The notes below the pieces were generated by a model. The model saw only the letters and a list, made by a program, of their open reading frames with translations, ran no database searches and was not told the DNA's origin. From an uncultured Alteromonadaceae bacterium (GTDB lineage: Bacteria > Pseudomonadota > Gammaproteobacteria > Enterobacterales > Alteromonadaceae), in assembly GCA_947501935.1 (NCBI GenBank), contig CANMXU010000005.1:186001-250000 (forward strand): DNA of 64,000 nucleotides, read 5' to 3'. Below, in pieces: positions 56,451 to 64,000 of the stretch. Numbering within the stretch: the first letter of the stretch is position 1; each line of letters opens with the position of its first letter. Made by a program: the position numbers and the translations under genes.

Positions 56451-58619
56451 CTACTGGTAATTAACCGTTAATTGCGGGCTGAAACTACTTTCTTTTGACG
56501 ATAACTTGATTAAGTTTTTATTCGAGGCACCTAAAACAAGTGTTACATTTTCATCACTGCGTTGGTTAATAAAGTCAGTAATGTCTACTTCAAGCCAACC
56601 ACTTTGCGTTAATTCAACCGTAGTAACTATTTCACCTAATCCGGGTTGATTAAGCCAATTCAACTCACTTTCTTGCCATTGCCCAGTTAAAGCCGCATAA
56701 GCAGTTAACTGGCTAACACCAACATCAGTGATATCAGTTTCTACATACACACTTAAAATGGCTTGAGTGGCATTACTGACTTGTTCTGAAATATTAAAAC
56801 TAAGGTAGCTAAAGTTCGCTTCGCCTGACTTTTCTTTTAACCTTAAGGTATTGTTATCACCTTTATTGTCGCTAGGTTTATTTTCAATAACTGATGAGTC
56901 TTGTACAGGCGTTACTACTAACTCTTTTTCAGTTTCGAATGACCAAGTTTCTCCGGCTACTACACCTTTTTCAGTAACATTATCAACTCGCCAAAAGTAA
57001 GTTGAATTTTTTTCAATCAGCTCAGGTACACATTCGGCAGCAGTTGTTGAGCAAATCAGCGTCAAGTTATCAGCATCTTTACCAAAATAAACATTAGCAT
57101 TGGTTATTTGTAAGCCGTCTTGCCAAGATAGATTTTGCGAAGGGGTAATATTAACAGCGCCATCTTCCGGGCTAGGCTTACGTGCAGCCGTTGGGTCTAA
57201 GTGATCTAATATCACTTGGTACAAGCTTTTCCCCCCATAAATGCCCTCTTCACTGGTAAAGGTAGTATCTAACGTCCACCAAGATGCATTATAAACCGGC
57301 CAAACAAAGGTAAAACCGTAAACATCTTGCAGTTTGCCTATCTCAATTAATTTATCTGCTTGCTCATCCACTGGCAGCATAGAAAACTCGAAAGCTGGGC
57401 TTTTAAAGTCTAGATACAAAACAATATCTTCGATTGACGCATTCATGGCGATTTTTTGGAAAGCAGACATGCTAGGTAAAAAATCATCATGGTTAACCCC
57501 AAACGCACCAACAGTAATCATGTCATAACTATTGGTATTGCCGCCAATATAGTTAGTGGCAATTTCCAAGCCCATGGCTTTTAGTCTGGCTAACATTGCA
57601 GCAATTTCTTCATCGCTATGATTATCACTAAACTCTCCGCCCCAATTATCTAAGCTAATTTTACGTATTGGCTTTTTAAGCGGTAAATTATATAAGTTGT
57701 CTATAACCGCCCAAAAGGCATTATCTGGATATTCAGTGCTCCAATCATTCACCAGATCAAAATAGTGTAAGCTCACCCGAGGCGTTAAAATACAGTCACA
57801 TATCTCTTGGCTTTTATCGAGGAATTCAACAGTGGTCATTTCCGCTTCACCTTCACGAACAGGCACTAACTTATTACCATCAAACGGACCAGCAATATAG
57901 CGCTCTAATTCTTTTGGCTGGGTATCTCTGATCATGTCAAAAACATCGTGTGCCGTTAAGCCATCCATATTCCACGTACCCGAAATCCCGTGTATACCTT
58001 TATTTTGCAAGGGTCTTAAGCGAATGTAATTCCCCTTAGGCGCATAACTGCTAGCTTGATTTAAAGAAACATCTAATGCTTCTACTCTAAACTGTTCATT
58101 TAAACTTGGATCTTTAAGCTTAATTTGTAATAGCTCATTAGCTGGCAGTTTACTTTGAATGAGTCCTGAATTATTTGATGTTATTTCTCCCCACTCTTGA
58201 GCGCCAACTTTATAATTAACCACTGAAACATTATCCATACCGGTGAGATAAACAGTATTAAGATATACGTCGTGGTCAAAGCTAATATTTAGCACTTCTT
58301 CACCATTAATATCACCTTTTTTGGTGCCACTAATGCCAATACCGCCGTACCTGCTCATCATTAATTGTTCAGCTGCTGAACCAGCAGTTGTTAATGTTAC
58401 CTGCACATTTTCAGCGCCTAAAGATACCGAGTAGCTGCTATAAAGCGAATCAGTCGTTTTTTTATAATGCCCTTGGCTGGTTTCCAGCCACTCAATATCG
58501 GCGCCAGAATTGGTTGGGTCACCACTTTTACCAAGCTTAAAAAAAATAGGATCTGCCATTGCATTAAGTGCAAATAGCGACATAGAAATAAGCGCGAGTT
58601 TCTTTGAGTTAAAAGTCAT
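56451..58619 (-). CDS. Secreted multidomain protein: TIM-barrel-like core and DNRLRE/CBM96-like tail
   Basis: 722 aa with a signal peptide (cleavage near residue 22, NAMADP). Four parts seen: a beta-rich N-terminal domain (about 23-195), a TIM-barrel-like region (about 198-480, alternating strands and helices with DNWGGEF and LYLDFKSPAFEFSMLP), an Fn3-like link (about 481-562, ARKPSPEDGAVNITPSQNLS), and a C-terminal domain (about 565-722, ending LTVNYQ) with the layout of DNRLRE/CBM96 domains known from alginate- and polysaccharide-degrading enzymes. I do not recognise the barrel family; a glycan-related role is inference. AAAGGACAAGG RBS. No neighbours of related function. Confidence 0.7.
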   Translation of the reverse strand: MTFNSKKLALISMSLFALNAMADPIFFKLGKSGDPTNSGADIEWLETSQGHYKKTTDSLYSSYSVSLGAENVQVTLTTAGSAAEQLMMSRYGGIGISGTKKGDINGEEVLNISFDHDVYLNTVYLTGMDNVSVVNYKVGAQEWGEITSNNSGLIQSKLPANELLQIKLKDPSLNEQFRVEALDVSLNQASSYAPKGNYIRLRPLQNKGIHGISGTWNMDGLTAHDVFDMIRDTQPKELERYIAGPFDGNKLVPVREGEAEMTTVEFLDKSQEICDCILTPRVSLHYFDLVNDWSTEYPDNAFWAVIDNLYNLPLKKPIRKISLDNWGGEFSDNHSDEEIAAMLARLKAMGLEIATNYIGGNTNSYDMITVGAFGVNHDDFLPSMSAFQKIAMNASIEDIVLYLDFKSPAFEFSMLPVDEQADKLIEIGKLQDVYGFTFVWPVYNASWWTLDTTFTSEEGIYGGKSLYQVILDHLDPTAARKPSPEDGAVNITPSQNLSWQDGLQITNANVYFGKDADNLTLICSTTAAECVPELIEKNSTYFWRVDNVTEKGVVAGETWSFETEKELVVTPVQDSSVIENKPSDNKGDNNTLRLKEKSGEANFSYLSFNISEQVSNATQAILSVYVETDITDVGVSQLTAYAALTGQWQESELNWLNQPGLGEIVTTVELTQSGWLEVDITDFINQRSDENVTLVLGASNKNLIKLSSKESSFSPQLTVNYQ

Positions 58620-59362
58620 ACCTTGTCCTTTTACCTACATAACACTTAAGCACTATGGTTAATAATTTCTTTAAGAGATCATCAACTAAGCAACAAAGTG
58701 AGTAGGTAGAAATAAATTTAAAATAAGTGGTTAGAGTTATCGCGTTACTGAAGCGATAAAAATTACCTTACGAGGTTTAATTCAAGGCATTATTTAGATA
58801 AATATACGCGTTAAAAAGACAGGTATGAGTGGTTGATAATTGCTGTTCAAGCTGTGATTGTTGCTTTTATCAGAAAAACTAACTTGCCGTTTTTCTCTGT
58901 TTATTACATTTTTTATATCCATATTATGCACCGTCAAATGTGAAGTCATTTATAAAAGCAATACTTAACTGTGTAAGTACTAGCTTTCACGCACAAGGCC
59001 ATTTATTAATAGCATTGCAAGATGCGAAAATATCTTTGAATAAAATATCTTCAATACCAATATTGGTAACAGGTGCAATTTTGTCAAGATTATTGTTTTA
59101 GTTATGTTTGACTTTATTGGTATATAGCTCCAATTAAATATGCTTCAACAGCCTAAGCACAAGGCTGCGTAGTAAAATAGACAAGTGATTTTTTTGATGA
59201 GATTACTTTGTTACACAATTGTAAGGTTAGATATTATTTAGGAATAAAAAAACTTAAAAATGACATAGTTTGCAGCAAACTTTCATGAGCAAATTGCTAG
59301 AGAAAGTTTGCTGAATAGTTTTTTATTTATATCGACTGATTAATATAAAGTGGTTTAGCTAA
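58620..59362. other. 743-bp intergenic region
   Basis: Between two minus-strand genes. No credible ORF. Holds an inverted repeat TTATCGC / GCGATAA (58737-58759), a short direct repeat AAAATATCTT (59028 and 59043), a perfect palindrome TACCAATATTGGTA (59055-59068) and a long hairpin (59273-59313). Confidence 0.5.
59273..59313 (+). other. 12-bp-stem hairpin
   Basis: CAGCAAACTTTC pairs perfectly with GAAAGTTTGCTG around a 17-nt loop that itself contains AGCAA / TTGCT. It is followed on the plus strand by a T-run. It looks like a terminator but no plus-strand gene precedes it. Confidence 0.6.
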
Positions 59363-60259
59363 CTAGTTATTATTGGCAGTTTCAAGCTTAGCAGCACTTC
59401 TATTTTCTTTATATTTTAGTAGCCACACAAACGCAGCTCCTGTAGCAAACATCAATAAAGAATAACACGTGGGAGCAATGGCCATTTCGGTATTTTCTAA
59501 CAAGGTTAAGGCGATTACGACCGCCAGAGCACCATTTTGCAAACCCACTTCAATTGAAATAGTTTTACTTTGCGCTTCACTTAAATTAGCAAGTTTTGCC
59601 ATACCATAACCAAATGCCATACAAGCAATATTTAAGACTAAAGCAGCTAACCCAGCTTGAGCAAAATATCCGGCCATGTGATCAATATTTTTAGCAAAAA
59701 TTCCGGCAATAATTAAAAATAGGAAAATCACCGAAAAGCGTTTCACGTATTTTTCAGCTTGTTGAGAAAATTTCGGCTGATAAGCATTAATTACCATACC
59801 AATAGCAACCGGAATAATAGTGATCACTACCAATTGCACAATAGTTTTTAAAATGGGCAATTCAATTTGTTGCTCTGATCCCATCAATAACTGCATAAAC
59901 AATACGATCATCAAGGGTACGGTAAAAGGAGCAATTAAACTCACCACAGACGTAAGGGTAACTGAAAGGGCAATATCGCCTTTGGCTAAATAAGTAAATA
60001 AATTAGAAACCGTACCGCCGGGTGATAACGACAAAATCATCAACCCCACCGCCAATGCACCAGTTAAGCCAAATAAAACCGCGACAGCATAAGCTAATAT
60101 AGGCAGCATCACCATTTGAGCAAATACCCCTAATGCCACCGCTTTAGGACGGACAAACACTAAGGAAAAATCTCTCAATTTAAGCGACAACCCCATACCT
60201 AACATAATAATAAAGAGGGAACCGGGGAGAATAAATTGGATAATAAAATCTGATTTCAT
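59363..60259 (-). CDS. BASS-family (bile acid:sodium symporter-like) transporter
   Basis: 298 aa, nine or ten membrane helices. Typical family elements: MLGMGLSLKLRDF near the start, LSPGGTVSNLFTYLAKGDIA, ALSVTLTSVVSLIAPFT and IEVGLQNGALAV. Probably sodium-coupled uptake of an organic anion; the substrate is unknown. A 28-bp sequence shared with the lldD upstream region lies about 247 bp before the start. Confidence 0.85.
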   Translation of the reverse strand: MKSDFIIQFILPGSLFIIMLGMGLSLKLRDFSLVFVRPKAVALGVFAQMVMLPILAYAVAVLFGLTGALAVGLMILSLSPGGTVSNLFTYLAKGDIALSVTLTSVVSLIAPFTVPLMIVLFMQLLMGSEQQIELPILKTIVQLVVITIIPVAIGMVINAYQPKFSQQAEKYVKRFSVIFLFLIIAGIFAKNIDHMAGYFAQAGLAALVLNIACMAFGYGMAKLANLSEAQSKTISIEVGLQNGALAVVIALTLLENTEMAIAPTCYSLLMFATGAAFVWLLKYKENRSAAKLETANNN

Positions 60260-60647
60260 AATTACTTTGTCTTTTTTATTGATAAGAATTTAAAATGACA
60301 TAATCGGATATGCCGATTTATTCTGTCGCTAATAACATGATAAATAACTAAAACAATACAAATAACAACCTGACTCATGACTAGTTTGGGAAGCCTAAGA
60401 GTCGTACTACTTCGATAAATATTGCGCTTAAGCGCTAAAAACATCAAGTGCTACAACTTGTTTTAAAACGTTACTTTCTGAAACATACTGCCCAACTCGT
60501 TACGACTATTCTGTCAACTAACTAACAATTGAAGCGAGTTTGAGTATGGAAACACCGTCTAGACAAACCCAACCATAGTTTAAGAGAAACATTCAGTGCC
60601 ATTAAATAATCAAAAAGCACTGAATATACTATTGTCGCAATTATTAA
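60260..60647. other. Intergenic region between cusA and the BASS gene
   Basis: 388 bp. The 61-codon frame here lacks an RBS and family resemblance and is not called. Contains copy 2 of the 28-bp element. Confidence 0.5.
60506..60533. repeat. 28-bp shared upstream element, copy 2 (BASS gene)
   Basis: Same sequence as 56090-56117 except two bases at the centre (CTGTCAACTAACTAAC versus CTGTCAACTTTCTAAC). Lies 247-274 bp upstream of the BASS start and 115 bp after cusA. Confidence 0.7.
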
Positions 60648-63600
60648 TTACGCCGCTTTAAAAGCTGAAGACCGCCATAAATAATATAAGGTAGGTAATA
60701 CCACTAAGGTTAACAGCACCGCACTTAACATGCCGCCAACCATAGGGGCAGCGATACGGCTCATCACTTCTGAACCTGTTCCTGTGCCGTATAAAATAGG
60801 TAATAAACCAACTATTATGGCGGCGGCGGTCATCATAACCGGACGAACACGCATGCCCGCACCTTCCATTACCGCTTGCAGAACATCGGCTTTGGTGGTG
60901 ACAATATTTTTTTTCTGATGCTTATCAAGCAATGCCTGATAAGCTTGGTTTAAATACACCAGCATAATAACGCCTATTTCTACGGCGACGCCGGCAAGGG
61001 CAATGAAACCAACACCAACAGCCACAGAAAAGTTATAACCTGCTAGGTACATTAGCCACACACTGCCAACCATTGCCAGTGGTAACGTGCCCATGATCAT
61101 CGCCACTTCCACTATATTTTTAAAGTTGAGATAAAGTAAAATAACAATAATAAATATCGTTAACGGCACTACGTAGGCTAGTTTCGCTTTAGCGCGTTGC
61201 ATATATTCATACTGTCCGGCCCAAGCAATAGAATACCCTGCGGGTAATTTAAGCTGTTCAGCAATAATTTTTTGTGCGTCAACAACATAACTGCCAATAT
61301 CAACACCTTCAATATCAACAAAGGCCCAGCCATTTAAGCGGGCATTTTCTGACTTGATCCCCGGCGGTCCATCTTCAATAAAAATATTGGCAACATCGCC
61401 TAAGGCAATACGTTGACCATTTGGGGTTACAATAGGCAGTAACGATAGTTCTTCAGGTGAGTCTCGATAATCTTGCCGATAGCGTAAATTCACCGGATAA
61501 CGTTCTAAGCCTTCAACCGTTTGAGTAACATTCATTCCGCCTACCGCTGTGGCAATAACTTGCTGTATTTGGGCAATGTTCAAACCATAACGCGCGGCTT
61601 TAGCCCGTTGAATATCCACTTTAATATAGCGGCCACCAGCAACTCGTTCTGAATACACCGAAGCCGTGCCGGGAATATCAGCAAGTATGGTTTCAATTTG
61701 TTGACCAATATCTTGAATCACTTCCAATTTAGGACCTGCGATTTTAATTCCTACCGGTGTTTTAATGCCTGTTGCCAACATATCAATGCGGGTTTTAATC
61801 GGCATTACCCAAGCATTGGTTACCCCGGGCAGTTTCACTAGAGCATCAAGTTCTTTTCTCAAACTTTCAGTGGTTACGCCATCGCGCCATTGGTCATGTG
61901 GGTTAAATTGGATAAAGGTTTCGATCATGGTTAATGGCGCAGGATCGGTTGCGGTTTCAGCCCGACCAACTTTGCCAAACACGGTTTTCACTTCCGGCAC
62001 GGTTTTAATTAACTTATCGGTTTGTTGCAATAATTGCCGTGCTTGGCCGATAGAAATACTGGGATAGGTGATCGGCATATACATAAGATCGCCTTCATCA
62101 AGTGGCGGAATAAATTCACTGCCAATTTTATCCAGTGGATATAAACCAATACCCAAAATCAGCACCGCTGAAATCAAGGTGATTTTAGGAAAGCGTAATA
62201 CCGTTTTTAACACCGGAAGGTAAAGAAAGGTTAATAGTCTATTAACTGGATTTTTATGCTCACCAATGATTTTTCCGCGAATAAAATACCCCATTAATAC
62301 TGGCACTAAGGTAATGGCTAATACGGCAGAAGCAGCCATGGCATAGGTTTTTGTAAACGCTAATGGCGCGAACATCCGCCCTTCTTGCGCTTCTAAGGTA
62401 AATACCGGCACAAAGCTAACTGTGATTATGAGTAAGCTAAAAAATAACGCTGGCCCTACTTCACTCGCTGAGTCGATAACCACTTGCCAACGGTTTTCAT
62501 TATTAAGCGTTTTTCCTTGTGTGCTGAGCTTTTCCATATGCTTGTGCATATTTTCGATCATCACGATTGCGCCGTCTATCATCGCACCAATGGCAATGGC
62601 AATACCGCCAAGCGACATGATATTTGCGTTAAGCCCTTGCACATGCATAACAATAAACGCGGTTAGAATTCCTATCGGTAAGCTAATAATTGCCACTAAC
62701 GATGAACGCACATGGAATAAAAAGATGATGCAAACTAGCGCAACAACGCCAAACTCTTCTAATAATTTAAAGGTAAGGTTATCAACCGCACGTTCAATTA
62801 ATGCCGAGCGGTCATAAACAGGCACGATTTCAACGCCTTCGGGTAAGCCTTTTTTCAGCTGTTCAAGTTTAGCTTTTACGCCATTAATGACTTGCTGAGC
62901 ATTTTCACCAAAACGCATAACGACAATGCCACCAACAGTTTCACCTTCACCGTTTAGCTCAGCAATGCCACGACGCATTTGTGGACCAGTGCCAATTTCA
63001 GCGACATCTTTTAATAATAATGGGCTGCCATTTTTATTGAGCCCTAAAGGAATATTTTCTAAATCATCAATACTTTTTAGATAACCGGTCGCGCTGATCA
63101 TATATTCCGCTTCAGCCATTTCAACCACCGAAGCGCCAATTTCTTGATTACCTTGTTTAATCGCGGTTTGAATAAGTGACAACGGAATGTCAAAAGCACG
63201 TAATTTATTAGGGTCAACCCGCACTTGATATTGCTTAACCATACCGCCTAAAGCGGCAACTTCCGACACTCCAGATACGGTTTGCAGTTCATATTTTAAG
63301 AACCAGTCTTGAATGCTGCGCAATTGGCTTAGGTCATGTTGTCCGGTTTTATCAACCAAAGCATACAAATATACCCAGCCAACACCGGTCGCGTCAGGCC
63401 CTAATTGGGGTTTGGCATTACTTGGCAAGCTTGGCGCGACTTGGCTTAAATATTCCAACACCCGCGAACGCGCCCAATATAAGTCGGTGTCTTCGTCAAA
63501 AATAACATATACATAAGAGTCTCCAAAAAAGGAAAAGCCACGCACGGTAACCGCGCCGGGTACTGACAACATAGCCGTAGTCAGCGGATAGGTAACTTGG

Positions 63601-63788
63601 TCTTCAACCACTTGCGGCGCTTGCCCAGGGTAATTAGTTTTAATGATAACTTGCACATCAGATAAATCAGGCAGCGCGTCAATCGGGGTTTTACTTACTG
63701 AATATAAGCCAGCGCCAACCAATAAAACCGTGGTTAATAAAACCAAGAAGCGATTAGTGACTGACCAACGAATAATTGCGCCGATCAT
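60648..63788 (-). CDS. cusA: Copper/silver efflux RND permease CusA
   Basis: 1046 aa HME-type RND pump, the expected length. Motifs: TDVQVIIKTNYPGQAPQVVE-like loop 1 (SDVQVIIKTNYPGQAP), GGIAIAIGAMIDGAIVMIEN with the acidic residue of TM4, EGDLMYMPITYPS (Met ligand region), RIDMLATGIKTPVGIKIAGP and GVGFIALAGVAVEIGVIML. It exports Cu(I)/Ag(I) from periplasm and cytoplasm. Start overlaps the cusB stop by 4 bp (ATGA), so the operon order is cusB-cusA (any cusC would lie outside the window). Confidence 0.93.
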   Translation of the reverse strand: MIGAIIRWSVTNRFLVLLTTVLLVGAGLYSVSKTPIDALPDLSDVQVIIKTNYPGQAPQVVEDQVTYPLTTAMLSVPGAVTVRGFSFFGDSYVYVIFDEDTDLYWARSRVLEYLSQVAPSLPSNAKPQLGPDATGVGWVYLYALVDKTGQHDLSQLRSIQDWFLKYELQTVSGVSEVAALGGMVKQYQVRVDPNKLRAFDIPLSLIQTAIKQGNQEIGASVVEMAEAEYMISATGYLKSIDDLENIPLGLNKNGSPLLLKDVAEIGTGPQMRRGIAELNGEGETVGGIVVMRFGENAQQVINGVKAKLEQLKKGLPEGVEIVPVYDRSALIERAVDNLTFKLLEEFGVVALVCIIFLFHVRSSLVAIISLPIGILTAFIVMHVQGLNANIMSLGGIAIAIGAMIDGAIVMIENMHKHMEKLSTQGKTLNNENRWQVVIDSASEVGPALFFSLLIITVSFVPVFTLEAQEGRMFAPLAFTKTYAMAASAVLAITLVPVLMGYFIRGKIIGEHKNPVNRLLTFLYLPVLKTVLRFPKITLISAVLILGIGLYPLDKIGSEFIPPLDEGDLMYMPITYPSISIGQARQLLQQTDKLIKTVPEVKTVFGKVGRAETATDPAPLTMIETFIQFNPHDQWRDGVTTESLRKELDALVKLPGVTNAWVMPIKTRIDMLATGIKTPVGIKIAGPKLEVIQDIGQQIETILADIPGTASVYSERVAGGRYIKVDIQRAKAARYGLNIAQIQQVIATAVGGMNVTQTVEGLERYPVNLRYRQDYRDSPEELSLLPIVTPNGQRIALGDVANIFIEDGPPGIKSENARLNGWAFVDIEGVDIGSYVVDAQKIIAEQLKLPAGYSIAWAGQYEYMQRAKAKLAYVVPLTIFIIVILLYLNFKNIVEVAMIMGTLPLAMVGSVWLMYLAGYNFSVAVGVGFIALAGVAVEIGVIMLVYLNQAYQALLDKHQKKNIVTTKADVLQAVMEGAGMRVRPVMMTAAAIIVGLLPILYGTGTGSEVMSRIAAPMVGGMLSAVLLTLVVLPTLYYLWRSSAFKAA

Positions 63789-64000
63789 GGTTTGTCTCCT
63801 TGCTTGTTTTCTTGGTTATTCTCTGGCTTATTTACTTCTTTATCGCTTGGCTTATTTTCTGAGTTCATGCCCATATTCATAGGCATAGCCATGGCGCTGA
63901 CAATAACAAAGTCTTCATCGCCAACTTCAAAAGTAAACATAACCCTAGCGCCTTTGGTAAATAGCGAAATATCAACACTTTCAGCGATGATAAAATCAAC
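63785..64000 (-). CDS. cusB: CusB membrane fusion protein with CusF-like C-terminal domain (5' part outside window)
   Basis: The C-terminal 71 residues are visible. They read VDFIIAESVDISLFTKGARV, then a beta-rich segment and EDFVIVSAMAMPMNMGMNSE, followed by a Lys/Asn-rich tail. This matches the Cu-binding CusF domain that is fused to the end of some CusB adaptors. The Met-rich AMAMPMNMGM is a likely metal ligand cluster. Overlaps cusA by 4 bp. Confidence 0.85.
   Translation of the reverse strand, partial: VDFIIAESVDISLFTKGARVMFTFEVGDEDFVIVSAMAMPMNMGMNSENKPSDKEVNKPENNQENKQGDKP

Noticed and set aside
59055..59068. 14-bp palindrome TACCAATATTGGTA
   Set aside because: Likely a fragment of a TACCAA-type repeat end; too short and far from a promoter to call a site.
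60262..60447. 61-codon frame between cusA and the BASS gene
   Set aside because: No RBS, overlaps the probable promoter region, no recognisable family.

Overview
The window is an AT-rich chromosomal segment of a marine gammaproteobacterium. I infer the order Alteromonadales, most likely Colwelliaceae (Colwellia or Thalassotalea), from three things: the codon and base bias, the many TonB-dependent, secreted and efflux genes, and a palindromic interspersed repeat of a kind I associate with that group. This placement is not proven. There are no rRNA or tRNA genes, no phage, no CRISPR array and no complete insertion sequence. Most genes belong to known families, so the more unusual signals lie in noncoding DNA and in a few large secreted proteins.

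Layout. 1-1762: feoA-feoB ferrous iron uptake (feoB cut by the window edge) with Fur-like and FNR-like sites. 2047-8192: alpha/beta hydrolase, two small proteins (one DUF1289), a LysR regulator divergent from an FMN reductase, a response-regulator/hemerythrin protein and an outer-membrane protein. 8302-11254: ilvE and a secreted M20 dipeptidase. 11338-21576: a cobalamin block. A cobalamin riboswitch precedes btuD-btuC-cobT-cobS-cobU-cobQ-btuF, a second riboswitch precedes btuB, and a cobC-like phosphatase lies upstream, separated by a 264-bp inverted-repeat element. Together these would import corrinoids (BtuB, BtuF, BtuCD) and attach the lower nucleotide loop (CobU, CobS, CobT, CobC). cbiB and btuR are not in the window.

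21713-32216: POT peptide transporter, S9 peptidase, chemoreceptor, aspA with a LysR gene, and a pair coding for a cytochrome c-type DUF3365 protein and a periplasmic binding protein. 32186-38119: a complete three-gene RND efflux operon (OMP-MFP-RND). 38406-45494: a 2362-residue lipoprotein with thrombospondin type-3 calcium repeats, a duplicated module and a C-terminal carbohydrate-binding-like domain. 46007-51423: cupin protein, a possible structured RNA, a TonB-dependent receptor and a serine hydrolase of the beta-lactamase fold. 51571-55957: MocR regulator, ccoG and lldD. 56451-64000: a secreted TIM-barrel-like protein with a DNRLRE/CBM96-like tail, a BASS transporter, cusA and the 3' end of cusB with a CusF-like tail.

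Most notable: (i) a possible minus-strand structured RNA with its own terminator at 46795-46893; (ii) two 7-bp tandem arrays (18 and 17 units), each starting just after the stop codon of a minus-strand gene at a convergent junction, with AAG in phase every 7 nt on the mRNA-like strand; (iii) the giant Asp-rich lipoprotein; (iv) a hemerythrin protein whose receiver domain carries Glu in place of the phospho-acceptor Asp; (v) several strong inverted repeats that look like regulator sites.
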